Shown: positions 8,557-18,672 of the stretch, one piece after another
Numbering within the stretch: position 1 is the first letter of the stretch
Layout of the letters: every line of letters begins with the position of its first letter
NCBI RefSeq assembly: GCF_000702885.1
Contig: NZ_JNKO01000004.1
Span: forward strand, 124,001 to 188,000
Reading direction: 5' to 3'
Origin: Oribacterium sp. P6A1
GTDB lineage: Bacteria > Bacillota > Clostridia > Lachnospirales > Lachnospiraceae
DNA length: 64,000 nt
Made by a program: the position numbers and the translations under genes
Notes under the pieces: generated by a model
The model's input: only the letters and a program-made list of their open reading frames with translations
The model's database searches: none
Told to the model about the DNA's origin: nothing

Positions 8557-9561
8557 ATGTTTATAGCAGATCATTGGAAAGATTATGAAGTGATAGACAC
8601 AAGCTCAGGTGATAAGCTGGAAAGATGGGGCAAATACATCCTCAGAAGACCGGATCCTCAGGTTATCTGGCAGACACCGCTTAAGAATGCAGCATGGAAG
8701 AAACTTAACGGGCATTATCACCGCTCGGATAGAGGAGGCGGAGAGTGGGAGTTTTTTGATCTTCCGAAACAGTGGAAAATCTCTTATGTCCTTGGGGGAA
8801 CAGGGAATAATCCATCGAATTTTGCAAAGGAGTCAGGAGAGACCTACAGACCTGTGGAGCCTGTATATGAAAATCTTTCAAAGCTTTCTGAGAAGGAAAG
8901 AACTCTCACGTTCCATCTTAAGCCCTTCGCATTTAAGCATACAGGTCTTTTTCCTGAGCAGGCCGCTAACTGGGACTGGTTTGCCAATGAGATAACAGGT
9001 GAAACAGAGAGACGCAAGAAGCTGGGAATAGATGAGCCTGTCAAGGTACTCAATCTTTTTGCGTATACAGGCGGAGCTACTCTTGCGGCAGCTGCAGCAG
9101 GAGCACATGTGACTCACGTGGATGCCTCAAAGGGTATGGTGCAGTGGGCAAAGGAAAATGCCGAGGCATCAGGACTTAATAAGGCACCTGTAAGATGGCT
9201 TGTGGATGACTGCATGAAGTTTGTTGAAAGAGAGATTCGCCGCGGTAATAAGTATGATGCAATCATCATGGATCCGCCTTCCTATGGAAGAGGACCCAAA
9301 GGAGAGATATGGAAGATTGAGGATGCAGTATATCAGCTAATCAAACTGTCAGCTGAACTTTTGTCCGATAAGAGCATTTTCTTCCTTATTAATTCGTATA
9401 CTACAGGTCTCCAGCCCGCAGTAATGAGCTACATGCTTGGAGTTCTGATCAAAAAGAAATTCGGCGGAAGCATACATTCGGAAGAGGTAGGGCTTCCTGT
9501 CAGTGAAACCGGACTTGTTCTTCCCTGCGGATGCTCCGGAAGATGGGTAAAAAACGGCTGA
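8557..9561 (+). CDS. Class I SAM-dependent methyltransferase (RlmI/RlmK-like)
   Basis: 334 residues. The SAM-binding motif VLNLFAYTGGATLAAAAAGA, an acidic ribose-binding loop (HVDASKGMVQWAKENAE) and the catalytic-type motif DAIIMDPPSYGRGPKGEIW are typical of the RlmI/RlmKL-C group, which methylates 23S rRNA bases. An N-terminal PUA domain as in RlmI is not evident; instead about 100 residues of beta-rich sequence precede the Rossmann fold. The ATG at 8557 is preferred over 8539 because GGAGGGAG stands at 8541-8548, and that choice removes an overlap with the acyltransferase gene. The exact target is inferred, not shown. Confidence 0.85.
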   Translation: MFIADHWKDYEVIDTSSGDKLERWGKYILRRPDPQVIWQTPLKNAAWKKLNGHYHRSDRGGGEWEFFDLPKQWKISYVLGGTGNNPSNFAKESGETYRPVEPVYENLSKLSEKERTLTFHLKPFAFKHTGLFPEQAANWDWFANEITGETERRKKLGIDEPVKVLNLFAYTGGATLAAAAAGAHVTHVDASKGMVQWAKENAEASGLNKAPVRWLVDDCMKFVEREIRRGNKYDAIIMDPPSYGRGPKGEIWKIEDAVYQLIKLSAELLSDKSIFFLINSYTTGLQPAVMSYMLGVLIKKKFGGSIHSEEVGLPVSETGLVLPCGCSGRWVKNG

Positions 9562-9652
9562 AAGGTCTGAAGATACAGGGGATTAGGGGATTTCCGGGTG
9601 TAAGATAATCGTAATTTTTTAATATTCATTGTTAATGGAATAGAAATTGCTT

Positions 9653-9681
9653 TTGATAAACCCGAAAGTTATTATTATTAC
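9653..9681 (+). promoter_or_regulatory. Sigma-A-type promoter for cell-wall-binding protein 1
   Basis: TTGATA (9653-9658) and TATTAC (9676-9681) are separated by 17 bases. Downstream, a 7-bp hairpin (9732-9738 with 9744-9750) sits directly before the AGGAGGG ribosome site. Confidence 0.55.
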
Positions 9682-9765
9682 ATAAAGCATTGAAAATGAA
9701 AAAGACTCAAGGCTGACTAAGGATTGGATGGTGATTCCTCCGGGGGATCATCAGGAGGGTGTTAT

Positions 9766-11019
9766 ATGTTAAAAGAGAAACTTGCAAAACTGATGCTTGT
9801 AACGGGGGCATTGGCAGCAATTTCTGCCATAAGTGTTTATGCGGCAGGATGGACAACAAATTCAAGCGGTGAGCAAGTATATGTTCAGGACAGCGGAAGC
9901 GTTGTTACAAATTCATGGATTAAAGCCAGCAGCAACGGTCAGGTTATTTGGTATTATGCGACACAGGACGGAACACTTCGCAAAAGCGGTTGGCAGACTG
10001 TGAATGGATACAGATATTATTTCGACGAGAACGGCATCATGCAGACAGGCTGGATAGAGGATTACAAGTATTATTGTGATCCGAATTCAGGTGCAGCGGC
10101 ATCAGGGTGGAAGTACATCCCTATACCGGATGAACTTAGCTATTATTACAGCAGCAATTCACATTTCTCAACCGGCTCTTATGCATGGTTCTATTTCAAT
10201 ACCAGCAACAACCAGAAGTATTGTGCCGAGAATGAAAATGTTACGGTAAAGACTATTGATGGCGTAAAGTATGGTTTTGATGAGAATGGCGTTATGCAGC
10301 TTGGCTGGGCCAAGGTTACGGATGCCACACCTGAGATTTCGGGATATATGTATTTCTCAGAGAAGTCTGACGGTAATTTTAAGCAGGGTCAGCAGATTTC
10401 CGGAACATGGTACACTACGGTAGGTCCTATGGAGGCTTCCGGATCCGGTTCTTATGATGAGAATCTTTCAACAGGAGATGTGGAGTATTTCTACTTCAAG
10501 GGTAACGGATATGTTGCAGCAGGTTCGAATTCTACCTACCTTGTACAGTCCATTAATTCAAAGAAATACCTCTTCAATGAAAAGGGAAATCCTGTATATG
10601 GAATGCAGAAGGGCTATACCGAGAATGACAGCGAAAGCTACTATTATTATTGCGGCTCTTCAAAGAATGACTGTTCGGTAAAGACCGGAAGATTTTCCAT
10701 GACTGAGGCAGATGGCGATAGAATCACATTCTATGCACAGTCCAACGGAAGAGGATATACCGGAGTAAAGGACGGTTACCTCTATTATAATGGTAAGCTT
10801 CAGTGTGCAGAGTCTGATTGCAAGTATATGGTATGTACCGTTAATGGTAAGGATTATGTGGTATCCACCAGCGGAGTGGTTCAGAAGAATAAAACAAGCC
10901 TCAAAGATGCAGATGGAAATAAAGTATCGACAAACTCAGACGGTACATTAAAATCAAGCATCGATGGAAGCTTCTCTACACTTACAGCTACATCCCCTGA
11001 CATTGATGAGATTGATTAA
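9766..11019 (+). CDS. Secreted cell-wall-binding repeat protein 1
   Basis: 417 residues starting at the ATG behind AGGAGGG. The signal peptide (LAKLMLVTGALAAISAISVY) is cut near VYA-AG. The rest consists of about twenty aromatic and glycine-rich repeats of the choline/glucan-binding type. Examples are SGWQTVNGYRYYFDENGIMQ, GVKYGFDENGVMQLGWA and KKYLFNEKGNPVYGMQ. Such repeats bind teichoic-acid choline or glucans in other bacteria, so a surface-attached or secreted role is inferred. No catalytic domain is seen. Two more proteins of this kind occur in the window, at 28141 and 52897. A terminator follows. Confidence 0.85.
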   Translation: MLKEKLAKLMLVTGALAAISAISVYAAGWTTNSSGEQVYVQDSGSVVTNSWIKASSNGQVIWYYATQDGTLRKSGWQTVNGYRYYFDENGIMQTGWIEDYKYYCDPNSGAAASGWKYIPIPDELSYYYSSNSHFSTGSYAWFYFNTSNNQKYCAENENVTVKTIDGVKYGFDENGVMQLGWAKVTDATPEISGYMYFSEKSDGNFKQGQQISGTWYTTVGPMEASGSGSYDENLSTGDVEYFYFKGNGYVAAGSNSTYLVQSINSKKYLFNEKGNPVYGMQKGYTENDSESYYYYCGSSKNDCSVKTGRFSMTEADGDRITFYAQSNGRGYTGVKDGYLYYNGKLQCAESDCKYMVCTVNGKDYVVSTSGVVQKNKTSLKDADGNKVSTNSDGTLKSSIDGSFSTLTATSPDIDEID

Positions 11020-11045
11020 TGAAAGATTGCAAAGAATGAGTTAAA

Positions 11046-11073
11046 GAGTCCGGCAGAAGCCGGGCTCTTTTTT
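11046..11073 (+). terminator. Terminator of cell-wall-binding protein 1
   Basis: An 8-bp stem with one G-T pair (11046-11053 with 11060-11067) is followed by six T residues. Confidence 0.88.
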
Positions 11074-11192
11074 CATGATAAAGACGTCACATGTGCGCAG
11101 GACTTATACAAATGCGCATTTGACGGCCGGCACTAAATCCACCAGGGGGGACAGTACTCCATAACTTTTTCTAAAATGAAGCAAATAGGGGC

Positions 11193-11221
11193 TTGCAAAT
11201 AAACAAAGCTGATGATATTAT
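11193..11221 (+). promoter_or_regulatory. Distal promoter of the S10 operon
   Basis: TTGCAA (11193-11198), a 17-base spacer and TATTAT (11216-11221). Downstream lies a 7-bp hairpin (11234-11240 with 11244-11250) and two copies of cgcacggc about 45 bases apart. Confidence 0.55.
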
Positions 11222-11328
11222 ATGACACGCACGGCAGGGTGTGACCCTGCTGGGCGGTACATTAACAAAGATACGCACGGCTAGGTGGAAAATGCATAGG
11301 ATTTTATACATTTTTTAGGAAAAACCGC

Positions 11329-11357
11329 TTGAAATACAAAAAAGCCTGTGTTATCTT
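11329..11357 (+). promoter_or_regulatory. Proximal promoter of the S10 operon
   Basis: TTGAAA (11329-11334), a 17-base spacer and TATCTT (11352-11357). A transcript starting near 11364 would carry a leader of about 320 bases before rpsJ. Confidence 0.6.
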
Positions 11358-11363
11358 AGTATT

Positions 11364-11687
11364 CGCTGTGACATGATAGCAATGAAATGAAGATTACTTG
11401 CATGGACGAAAGCCAAGATCCGTACAGTATTATCTGAAAAGATCCAGTGAACCTCCGGGTTCCGACTGAGAACTGATACGGCAACCAAGTATAAGACATG
11501 TAAGAGAACTTCATGGAGCGAATGTCTAGTTTAGAAACTGACGGCAGGTCACTGTACTACAATTTAATCCATTAAACAGCAAATGGATTTTGATGCACGC
11601 AACATTTATCTCACGATTGTTTTGCATGCATGTTAATGTACAGTCACCGACTTATCGTCAAATAACCGATAGGAGGCGACTTTTTTT
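11364..11687 (+). ncRNA. Putative 5' leader of the S10 operon
   Basis: About 320 bases lie between the proximal promoter and rpsJ without an open frame. Several short inverted repeats are visible. The last one (tatcg 11653-11657 with cgata 11667-11671) ends on the first base of the AGGAGG ribosome site at 11671-11676, so folding could affect rpsJ translation. Leaders of this kind control r-protein operons in other bacteria by L4 or S10 binding; I cannot assign this one to a known family by eye. Confidence 0.45.
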
Positions 11688-12005
11688 ATGGCAAGTCAAG
11701 TAATGAGAATCACACTCAAGGCATACGACCACACACTTGTGGACGAATCAGCCGCAAAGATTGTGGAGAACTGCAAAAAGACAGGTTCACAGGTTTCCGG
11801 ACCGGTACCTCTTCCAACAAAGAAGGAAGTTGTTACAATCCTTCGTGCTGTACATAAGTACAAGGATTCTCGTGAGCAGTTTGAGCAGAGAACTCACAAG
11901 AGACTTATCGACGTTATCAGTCCTAACCAGAAGACAATGGATGCTCTTCAGAGACTGGAGATGCCTGCAGGCGTTTACGTTGATATCAAGATGAAGAATA
12001 AGTAA
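11688..12005 (+). CDS. rpsJ: 30S ribosomal protein S10
   Basis: 105 residues, normal length. [20 protein letters not shown] and the end region [20 protein letters not shown] in near-standard form identify S10 (NusE), a 30S head protein that also joins the NusB antitermination complex. First gene of the cluster, behind AGGAGG at 11671 and a long leader. Confidence 0.98.
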   Translation: MASQVMRITLKAYDHTLVDESAAKIVENCKKTGSQVSGPVPLPTKKEVVTILRAVHKYKDSREQFEQRTHKRLIDVISPNQKTMDALQRLEMPAGVYVDIKMKNK

Positions 12006-12057
12006 TGATTCTAGGATGAGTCTGAGACATCGGACTCCGCTGTAGAAAGGAGAACAC

Positions 12058-12687
12058 ATGAAGAAAGCTATTTTAGCTACAAAAGTAGGAATGACACAGA
12101 TCTGGGATGCAGATGGCGTGCTTATTCCAGTAACTGTACTTCAGGCTGGTCCTTGTGTAGTAACACAGGTTAAGACAGTAGAGAATGACGGTTACGCAGC
12201 AATTCAGGTAGGCTTCCAGGACAAGAGAGAGAAGCTTGTCAACAAGCCACAGAAGGGTCAGTTTGATAAGGCTGGCGTTCCTTGCAAGAGATTTGTCAAG
12301 GAGTTAAGACTTGAGGACGCTGAGAACTACAACGTTAAGGATGAGATTAAGGCAGACATCTTCGCTGAGGGTGACAAGGTAGACGTTACCGCTATTTCAA
12401 AGGGTAAGGGATTCGAGTCAGCTATCAGAAAGTATGGTCAGCACAGAGGACCTATGGGTCACGGTTCCAAGTTCCACCGTCATCAGGGTTCTAACGGTAC
12501 ATCTGCTACACCTTCAAGAGTACTTCCTGGTAAGGGAATGCCTTCACACATGGGTGCAGTAAAGGTAACAACTCAGAACCTTACAATCGTTAAGGTTGAT
12601 GTTGAGAATAACCTGCTTCTTATCAAGGGAGCTGTACCGGGACCTAAGAAGGCTCTTATTACTGTTAAAGAAGCAGTAAAGGCCTGA
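12058..12687 (+). CDS. rplC: 50S ribosomal protein L3
   Basis: 209 residues. The N-terminus [20 protein letters not shown] and the long loop that reaches the peptidyl-transferase centre ([33 protein letters not shown]) identify L3, an early assembly protein of the large subunit. GAAAGGAG precedes the start. Confidence 0.98.
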   Translation: MKKAILATKVGMTQIWDADGVLIPVTVLQAGPCVVTQVKTVENDGYAAIQVGFQDKREKLVNKPQKGQFDKAGVPCKRFVKELRLEDAENYNVKDEIKADIFAEGDKVDVTAISKGKGFESAIRKYGQHRGPMGHGSKFHRHQGSNGTSATPSRVLPGKGMPSHMGAVKVTTQNLTIVKVDVENNLLLIKGAVPGPKKALITVKEAVKA

Positions 12688-12712
12688 GACGAAAGAAAGG
12701 AGGAACATATAG

Positions 12713-13333
12713 ATGGCTAACGTATCAGTATTTGATATGCAGGGTAAGGAAGTTGGCAAGATGGATCTCGCAGATTCCGTATTTGGAGTTGAGGTTAACG
12801 AGCACCTTCTTCACCTCGCAGTTGTTGCTCAGCTTGCTAACAAGCGTCAGGGCACACAGAAAGCATTAACTCGTTCTGAAGTTTCAGGAGGCGGAAGAAA
12901 GCCTTGGAGACAGAAGGGAACAGGACATGCAAGACAGGGCTCTATCAGAGCACCGCAGTGGAAGGGCGGCGGAGTTGTATTCGCACCTACACCACGTGAT
13001 TACACAACAACAATGAACAAGAAGGAAAAGAGAGCAGCTCTTAAGTCTGCACTTTCCAATGCCGTTCTTGAGAACAAGCTTATCGTAGTAGATGAGATCA
13101 AGTTCCCTGAGATCAAGACCAAGAACTTCCAGGCTATGCTTGATGCTCTTAAGGTTAATAAGGCATTCGTTCTTCTTGATTCTGCAGATAAGAACGCAGT
13201 TCTTTCAGCTAGAAACATCGAAGATGTTAAGACAGCCGGTGTTAACGAACTCAATGTTTATGACGTACTTAAGTACCAGACAGTAGTTGCTACAAAGGCA
13301 GCTGTTGAGAAGATTCAGGAGGTATACGCATAA
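12713..13333 (+). CDS. rplD: 50S ribosomal protein L4
   Basis: 206 residues. The exit-tunnel loop is clear ([20 protein letters not shown], then [15 protein letters not shown]). L4 lines the nascent-chain tunnel and in several bacteria represses its own S10 operon, which makes it a candidate ligand for the leader upstream of rpsJ (inference). Its stop overlaps the L23 start by one base (TAATG). Confidence 0.98.
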   Translation: MANVSVFDMQGKEVGKMDLADSVFGVEVNEHLLHLAVVAQLANKRQGTQKALTRSEVSGGGRKPWRQKGTGHARQGSIRAPQWKGGGVVFAPTPRDYTTTMNKKEKRAALKSALSNAVLENKLIVVDEIKFPEIKTKNFQAMLDALKVNKAFVLLDSADKNAVLSARNIEDVKTAGVNELNVYDVLKYQTVVATKAAVEKIQEVYA

Positions 13334-13632
13334 TGGCAGATATCAAGTATTATGACGTTATTCTTCGTCCGGTAGTTACTGAGAAGTCTATGGGCGAGAT
13401 GGCATCCAAGAAGTATACATTCCTTGTAAATCCTGAAGTAACAAAGTCTCAGGTTAAAGAGGCCGTTGAGAAGATGTTCGAGGGAGCAAAGGTAAAGGCT
13501 GTTAACACAATGAACGCTGACGGTAAGACAAAGAGAAGAGGTCTTAAGTTCGGCAAGACAGCCAAGACAAAGAAGGCTATCGTTACATTGACAGAGGAGT
13601 CAAAGGATATTGAGATCTTCAAGGGTCTTTGA
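13333..13632 (+). CDS. rplW: 50S ribosomal protein L23
   Basis: 99 residues. [20 protein letters not shown] and the Lys/Arg-rich extension [20 protein letters not shown] are L23 features. It sits at the tunnel exit and docks trigger factor and SRP. Translationally coupled to rplD by the TAATG overlap. A 79-base spacer separates it from rplB. Confidence 0.98.
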   Translation: MADIKYYDVILRPVVTEKSMGEMASKKYTFLVNPEVTKSQVKEAVEKMFEGAKVKAVNTMNADGKTKRRGLKFGKTAKTKKAIVTLTEESKDIEIFKGL

Positions 13633-13711
13633 TTTCCAAGTTGACATAGCAAACACAGTCACGTGAAAAATTCTCTATTATACGTGACAACATAAAAGGA
13701 GAAAACAAGTC

Positions 13712-14557
13712 ATGGGTATTAAGACATATAAACCTTATACACCTTCGAGAAGAAACATGACCGGTTCAGACTTTTCTGAGATTACAAAGAAGACTCCTGA
13801 GAGATCACTTCTTTCTACAGTTAAGGAGAACGCTGGTAGAAACAATCAAGGTAAGATTACTGTTCGTCACCAGGGTGGTGGAAACAGACAGAAATACAGA
13901 ATCATCGATTTCAAGAGAAACACAAAGGATGGAATTCCTGCAACTGTAATCGGAATCGAGTATGATCCTAACAGAACAGCTAACATTGCTCTTATCGCTT
14001 ATGCTGATGGTGCAAAGGCATATATCCTTGCTCCTAACGGTCTTACAGACGGTATGAAGGTAATGAGCGGCCCTGATGCAGAGGCAAGAGTAGGTAACTG
14101 TCTTCCTCTTTCAAAGATTCCTGTAGGTACAAACGTACATGCTATCGAGCTCCTTCCTGGTAAGGGCGCACGTATGGTTCGTTCAGCAGGTAACGCTGCT
14201 CAGCTTATGGCAAGAGAAGGAAAGTATGCAACACTTCGTCTTCCATCAGGCGAGATGAGAATGGTTCCTATCGAGTGCCGTGCAACAATCGGTGTTGTAG
14301 GTAACGGCGATCACAACCTTATCAATATCGGTAAGGCTGGTAGAAAGAGACACATGGGATGGCGTCCAACAGTTCGTGGTTCTGTTATGAACCCTAACGA
14401 TCACCCACACGGAGGTGGAGAAGGTAGAGCACCTATCGGTAGATCCGGACCTTGCACACCTTGGGGTAAGCCGGCACTTGGTCTCAAGACACGTAACAAG
14501 AAGAAGGCTTCTAATAAGCTTATTATCAGAAGACGCGATGGTAGAGCCATCAAATAA
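13712..14557 (+). CDS. rplB: 50S ribosomal protein L2
   Basis: 281 residues. The N-terminus [20 protein letters not shown] and the C-terminal [20 protein letters not shown], with the conserved histidines near the peptidyl-transferase centre, identify L2. AAAAGGAG stands upstream. Length and sequence are standard. Confidence 0.98.
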   Translation: MGIKTYKPYTPSRRNMTGSDFSEITKKTPERSLLSTVKENAGRNNQGKITVRHQGGGNRQKYRIIDFKRNTKDGIPATVIGIEYDPNRTANIALIAYADGAKAYILAPNGLTDGMKVMSGPDAEARVGNCLPLSKIPVGTNVHAIELLPGKGARMVRSAGNAAQLMAREGKYATLRLPSGEMRMVPIECRATIGVVGNGDHNLINIGKAGRKRHMGWRPTVRGSVMNPNDHPHGGGEGRAPIGRSGPCTPWGKPALGLKTRNKKKASNKLIIRRRDGRAIK

Positions 14558-14576
14558 TTGAGGAGGAGAGAAAAAT

Positions 14577-14849
14577 ATGGCACGTTCAATTAAAAAAGGA
14601 CCATTCATCGATGCTTCACTTAAGAAGGCAGTTGATGCAATGAATGCTTCCGGAAACAAGGCCGTAATTAAGACATGGTCTCGTCGTTCCACAATCTTCC
14701 CATCTTTTGTTGGTCACACGATTGCGGTTCACGATGGAAGAAAGCACGTTCCTGTATATGTTACAGAGGACATGGTTGGTCATAAGCTTGGTGAGTTCGT
14801 TGTAACAAGAACTTTCCACGGCCACAGCGGTAACGAGAAGAGAGCTTAA
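14577..14849 (+). CDS. rpsS: 30S ribosomal protein S19
   Basis: 90 residues. [20 protein letters not shown] and the stretch [20 protein letters not shown] identify S19, a head protein that contacts S13 and the A-site tRNA region. GAGGAGAG precedes the start. Confidence 0.98.
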   Translation: MARSIKKGPFIDASLKKAVDAMNASGNKAVIKTWSRRSTIFPSFVGHTIAVHDGRKHVPVYVTEDMVGHKLGEFVVTRTFHGHSGNEKRA

Positions 14850-14883
14850 ACTCGCGCATATTTGAAAGGAGGACATTTTAACA

Positions 14884-15273
14884 ATGTCAAAAGGTCATAG
14901 ATCTCAGATTAAGAGAGAGAGAAATGCAAATACTGTAAAGAGACCTTCAGCTACTCTTTCATATGCAAGAGTATCAGTTCAGAAGGCATGCTTCGTTCTT
15001 GATGCTATCAGAGGCAAGAATCTTGACGAGGCACTCGGTATTGTTTCATACAACCCTAGATATGCTTCTACATTAGTAAAGAAGCTTCTTGAGTCTGCTG
15101 CTGCTAACGCAGAGAACAACAACAACATGAACAGAGATAACCTCTATGTTGCTGAGTGCTATGCTGGTGCAGCTCCAACAATGAAGAGAATTCATCCAAG
15201 AGCACAGGGCAGAGCTTATAGAATCTTAAAGAGAAACTCACACATTACTGTAGTTTTAGACGAGAGAAAGTAA
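14884..15273 (+). CDS. rplV: 50S ribosomal protein L22
   Basis: 129 residues. LVKKLLESAAANAENNNNMN, ECYAGAAPTMKRIHPRAQGR and the tunnel hairpin that follows are typical of L22. The N-terminus is about 15 residues longer than in E. coli, as in other clostridia. Confidence 0.97.
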   Translation: MSKGHRSQIKRERNANTVKRPSATLSYARVSVQKACFVLDAIRGKNLDEALGIVSYNPRYASTLVKKLLESAAANAENNNNMNRDNLYVAECYAGAAPTMKRIHPRAQGRAYRILKRNSHITVVLDERK

Positions 15274-15287
15274 AAGGAGGCATATAA

Positions 15288-15950
15288 ATGGGACAGAAAG
15301 TCAATCCGCACGGCATTAGAGTCGGCGTTATAAAAGATTGGGATTCCAAGTGGTATGCTGACAAGAAGAACTTTGGCGATACACTTGTTGAGGACTACAA
15401 TATCAGAAAATTCCTGAAGAAGAGACTTTATTCTGCAGGCGTTTCAAAGATCGAGATCGAGAGAGCTGCAAACGACAAGGTTCGTGTAGTTATCTTTACA
15501 GCAAAGCCTGGATTCGTAATCGGTAAGGGCGGCGCAGAGATCGAGAAGGTAAGAAAAGAAGTTCAGAAGTTTACTTCAAAGAACGTAAACATCGATATTA
15601 AGGAGATCAAGAGACCTGATCGTGATGCTCAGCTTGTAGCAGAGAACATCGCACTTTCTCTTGAGAACCGTGTATCTTTCAGAAGAGCAATGAAGCAGGC
15701 TATGCAGAGAACTATGAAGTCTGGCGTTCTTGGTATCAAGGCATCAGTTTCAGGTCGTCTTGGCGGTGCTGATATCGCTAGACGTGAGTTCTATTCTGAG
15801 GGTACAATTCCTCTTCAGACTTTAAGAGCTGATATCGACTACGGCTTTGCCGAGGCTGATACAACATACGGTAAGCTCGGTGTTAAGGTCTGGGTATATA
15901 AGGGAGAAGTTCTTCCTGCCAAGAAAAACAAGGAAGGGAGCGATAAGTAA
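15288..15950 (+). CDS. rpsC: 30S ribosomal protein S3
   Basis: 220 residues. [20 protein letters not shown] and the KH domain loop [19 protein letters not shown] identify S3, part of the mRNA entry site. The end (KKNKEGSDK) carries the AAGGAAGGGAG used as ribosome site for rplP. Confidence 0.98.
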   Translation: MGQKVNPHGIRVGVIKDWDSKWYADKKNFGDTLVEDYNIRKFLKKRLYSAGVSKIEIERAANDKVRVVIFTAKPGFVIGKGGAEIEKVRKEVQKFTSKNVNIDIKEIKRPDRDAQLVAENIALSLENRVSFRRAMKQAMQRTMKSGVLGIKASVSGRLGGADIARREFYSEGTIPLQTLRADIDYGFAEADTTYGKLGVKVWVYKGEVLPAKKNKEGSDK

Positions 15951-15952
15951 TT

Positions 15953-16381
15953 ATGTTAATGCCAAAGAGAACGAAGTATCGTAAGCAGATTCGTGGTAAC
16001 ATGAAGGGCAAAGCTACCAGAGGAAACAAGATTTCTTATGGTGAGTTTGGTATTGTCGCAACTGAGCCTTGCTGGATCAGATCAAATCAGATCGAGGCAG
16101 CCAGAGTAGCCCTTACAAGATACATTAAGCGTGGCGGTCAGGTTTGGATCAAGATCTTCCCTGATAAGCCAATCACAGCAAAGCCACTCGGAGTCAGAAT
16201 GGGTTCCGGAAAGGGTGCTGTAGAATATTGGGTAGCAGTTGTTAAGCCAGGTAGAGTAATGTTTGAGATAGCAGGCGTACCTGAGGAGATCGCAAGAGAG
16301 GCACTTAGACTTGCATCACACAAGCTTCCTTGTAATTGCAAGATCGTTTCCAAGGCAGATCTGGAAGGCGGTGATAACTAA
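15953..16381 (+). CDS. rplP: 50S ribosomal protein L16
   Basis: 142 residues. [20 protein letters not shown] is the usual clostridial start; [20 protein letters not shown] is the conserved loop near the A-site tRNA elbow. Begins two bases after the S3 stop and overlaps rpmC by one base (TAATG). Confidence 0.98.
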   Translation: MLMPKRTKYRKQIRGNMKGKATRGNKISYGEFGIVATEPCWIRSNQIEAARVALTRYIKRGGQVWIKIFPDKPITAKPLGVRMGSGKGAVEYWVAVVKPGRVMFEIAGVPEEIAREALRLASHKLPCNCKIVSKADLEGGDN

Positions 16382-16584
16382 TGAAGAAGAAAACCTACTT
16401 AGATGAGTTAAAGGCAAAGTCAACAGAGCAGCTTAATGCTGACCTTGTTTCAGCCAAGAAGGAACTCTTTAACCTGAGATTCCAGAACGCAACAAATCAG
16501 CTTGATAATACAGCTAGAATAACAGAGGTTCGTAAGAACATCGCGCGTATTCAGACAGTTATCACAGAGAAAGCTAAAGCGTGA
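16381..16584 (+). CDS. rpmC: 50S ribosomal protein L29
   Basis: 67 residues, an all-helical protein of the tunnel exit. [20 protein letters not shown] and the end [18 protein letters not shown] are diagnostic. Coupled to rplP through the shared TAATG. Confidence 0.97.
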   Translation: MKKKTYLDELKAKSTEQLNADLVSAKKELFNLRFQNATNQLDNTARITEVRKNIARIQTVITEKAKA

Positions 16585-16601
16585 GAAAGGAGAGCACAAC
16601 A

Positions 16602-16856
16602 ATGGAGAGAAATCTTAGAAAGACACGTACCGGTAAGGTCGTTAGTGCAAAGATGGACAAGACCATCGTTATCGCTATCGAAGATCACGTAAAGCATCCG
16701 GTAATCGGTAAGATCGTTAAGAGAACAGTTAAGATCTATGCTCATGACGAGAACAACGAGGCTGGTGTTGGCGATACAGTTAAGGTTATGGCTACAAGAC
16801 CACTGTCAAAGACCAAGAGATGGAGACTGACAGAGATCGTTGAGAAGGCTAAATAA
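16602..16856 (+). CDS. rpsQ: 30S ribosomal protein S17
   Basis: 84 residues from the ATG at 16602, chosen because GAAAGGAG stands at 16585-16592 and the protein then begins [20 protein letters not shown] as in relatives. The upstream in-frame ATG at 16581 would add seven residues with no ribosome site. An OB-fold protein of the 30S body; [15 protein letters not shown] is its conserved end. Confidence 0.97.
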   Translation: MERNLRKTRTGKVVSAKMDKTIVIAIEDHVKHPVIGKIVKRTVKIYAHDENNEAGVGDTVKVMATRPLSKTKRWRLTEIVEKAK

Positions 16857-16881
16857 TTAAGAGGCAAGGAAGGAGCATTAT

Positions 16882-17250
16882 ATGATTCAGCAGGAAACAA
16901 GACTTAGAGTTGCTGATAACACAGGTGCAAGAGAGCTTCTTTGCATCCGCGTTATGGGTGGCTCAACCAGAAGATATGCTGCAGTCGGAGATACAATCGT
17001 AGCATCTGTTAAGGATGCAATCCCTGGCGGACAGGTAAAGAAGGGCGATGTTGTTAAGGCTGTTGTTGTTAGAACAGTTGATGATATTCGTCGTAAAGAT
17101 GGTAGTTACATCAAGTTCGATGAGAATGCAGCAGTTATTCTCAAGGACGATGGAACACCAAAGGGAACTCGTATTTTTGGACCGGTAGCTAGAGAGCTTC
17201 GTGATCATGGTTACATGAAGATCGTTTCACTCGCTCCGGAAGTACTGTAA
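16882..17250 (+). CDS. rplN: 50S ribosomal protein L14
   Basis: 122 residues, the standard length. [20 protein letters not shown] and [20 protein letters not shown] are near-invariant in L14, which contacts 16S rRNA in bridge B5/B8. AAGGAG precedes it. Confidence 0.98.
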   Translation: MIQQETRLRVADNTGARELLCIRVMGGSTRRYAAVGDTIVASVKDAIPGGQVKKGDVVKAVVVRTVDDIRRKDGSYIKFDENAAVILKDDGTPKGTRIFGPVARELRDHGYMKIVSLAPEVL

Positions 17251-17262
17251 GGAGGTTACCAG

Positions 17263-17568
17263 ATGCGTAGAATTAAGAAAGACGATATGGTACAGATCAT
17301 TGCCGGTAAGGACAATGGTAAGCAGGGCAAGGTTCTCAGCTTTGACCCGGCAACCAATAAGGTAGTCGTTGAAGGCTGCAATATGGTAACCAAGCACCAG
17401 AAGCCATCCCAGGCTAATCCTCAGGGTGGCATCCTTCACAAGGAAGCAGCTATCGACGCTTCTAATGTTATGCTCGTTGTAGACGGACAGCCAACACGTG
17501 TTGGTTTCGAAGTAAGAGATGGCAAGAAGGTTAGAGTTGCTAAGAAAACTGGTAAGGTTATTGACTAA
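17263..17568 (+). CDS. rplX: 50S ribosomal protein L24
   Basis: 101 residues with an N-terminal KOW motif ([19 protein letters not shown]) and the typical [20 protein letters not shown] stretch. L24 starts 50S assembly with L3. AAGGAGG lies directly upstream. Confidence 0.98.
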   Translation: MRRIKKDDMVQIIAGKDNGKQGKVLSFDPATNKVVVEGCNMVTKHQKPSQANPQGGILHKEAAIDASNVMLVVDGQPTRVGFEVRDGKKVRVAKKTGKVID

Positions 17569-17588
17569 GAGAAAGGAGGAATTTTAAA

Positions 17589-18128
17589 ATGGCTAGATTA
17601 AAGGATCTTTACAATAGCGAGATTAAGGATGCTATGGTTAAGAAGTTCGGTTACAAGAATGTAAACGAGATCCCAAAGCTTGATAAGATCGTTATCAACA
17701 TGGGAGTTGGAGAAGCTAAGGAAAATTCCAAGGTTCTCGACAGCGCAGTTCGTGATCTTGAGATCATCACAGGTCAGCACGCTGTAACAACTAAGGCAAA
17801 GAAGTCAGTCGCAAACTTCAAGATCAGAGAGGGACAGGCAATCGGTTGCAAGGTTACTCTTCGTGGTGAGAAGATGTATGAGTTTGCTGACAGACTTATC
17901 AATCTTGCGCTTCCTCGAGTAAGAGACTTCAGAGGCGTAAATCCTAATGCATTTGATGGCAGAGGAAACTATGCACTTGGACTCAAGGAGCAGCTCATTT
18001 TCCCTGAGATCGAGTTCGATAAGGTTGACAAGGTTAGAGGTATGGATGTTATCTTCGTAACAACAGCTAAGACTGACGAAGAGGCAAGAGAACTTCTCAG
18101 ACTTTTCAACATGCCGTTCGCAAAGTAA
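17589..18128 (+). CDS. rplE: 50S ribosomal protein L5
   Basis: 179 residues. [40 protein letters not shown] and [18 protein letters not shown] identify L5, which binds 5S rRNA and the P-site tRNA. GAAAGGAGG precedes the start. Confidence 0.98.
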   Translation: MARLKDLYNSEIKDAMVKKFGYKNVNEIPKLDKIVINMGVGEAKENSKVLDSAVRDLEIITGQHAVTTKAKKSVANFKIREGQAIGCKVTLRGEKMYEFADRLINLALPRVRDFRGVNPNAFDGRGNYALGLKEQLIFPEIEFDKVDKVRGMDVIFVTTAKTDEEARELLRLFNMPFAK

Positions 18129-18140
18129 TCGGAGGGAAAT

Positions 18141-18326
18141 ATGGCTAAGTTATCAATGAAGTTAAAGCAGCAGAAGGCACCTAAGTTCTCTACCAGAGCT
18201 TATACAAGATGCAAGATCTGCGGAAGACCACACAGTGTACTCAAGAAGTATGGCATCTGCCGTATCTGCTTCCGTGAGTTAGCATACAAGGGTGAGATTC
18301 CAGGAGTTAAGAAGGCTTCTTGGTAA
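18141..18326 (+). CDS. rpsZ: 30S ribosomal protein S14, zinc type
   Basis: 61 residues, the short zinc-binding form (also called rpsN type Z). The two CxxC pairs (CKIC and CRIC) around [11 protein letters not shown] form the zinc ribbon. The following spacer of 346 bases is unusually long for an r-protein operon and carries a promoter. Confidence 0.98.
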   Translation: MAKLSMKLKQQKAPKFSTRAYTRCKICGRPHSVLKKYGICRICFRELAYKGEIPGVKKASW

Positions 18327-18672
18327 GTCTTTAAAACTCTAAATAGAGCCGATGGCAATGTTTTGGATATATTCCAAAATGTTGTCAAAGGTGATAATTT
18401 CTGGATTGTATTCAAGGAAATACAAAAATATTTCTAAAAGATACGCCAGACCGGGTTGAAACTCGGAATAAAATGGTTATAATGTAAATGTTGCGCCACA
18501 GGAAGTGCAGATTCAGTTCTGTACCATTCGATTAAGCATTTATTTTCTTTTGGAAAAGAGATGGACTGGTCGGGTGAGAACAACCTGGAGACGTGGCATT
18601 TGCTTTGTCCGAAAATATTTCGGATTTGTAACAAATTATTTTTACACTATTTGAGAAAGGATATCCGTAAAA
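18327..18672 (+). promoter_or_regulatory. Long spacer with internal promoter and putative leader before rpsH
   Basis: No gene is seen in these 346 bases. A hairpin (ttttgga 18361-18367 with tccaaaa 18373-18379) lies near the start. A near-consensus promoter follows: TTGAAA at 18456-18461, a 16-base spacer and TATAAT at 18478-18483. A transcript from about 18490 would have a leader of some 180 bases, including a perfect 7-bp hairpin (18608-18614 with 18618-18624) followed by a T-rich run. In other bacteria S8 regulates the spc operon; whether this leader binds S8 is unknown. Confidence 0.6.
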
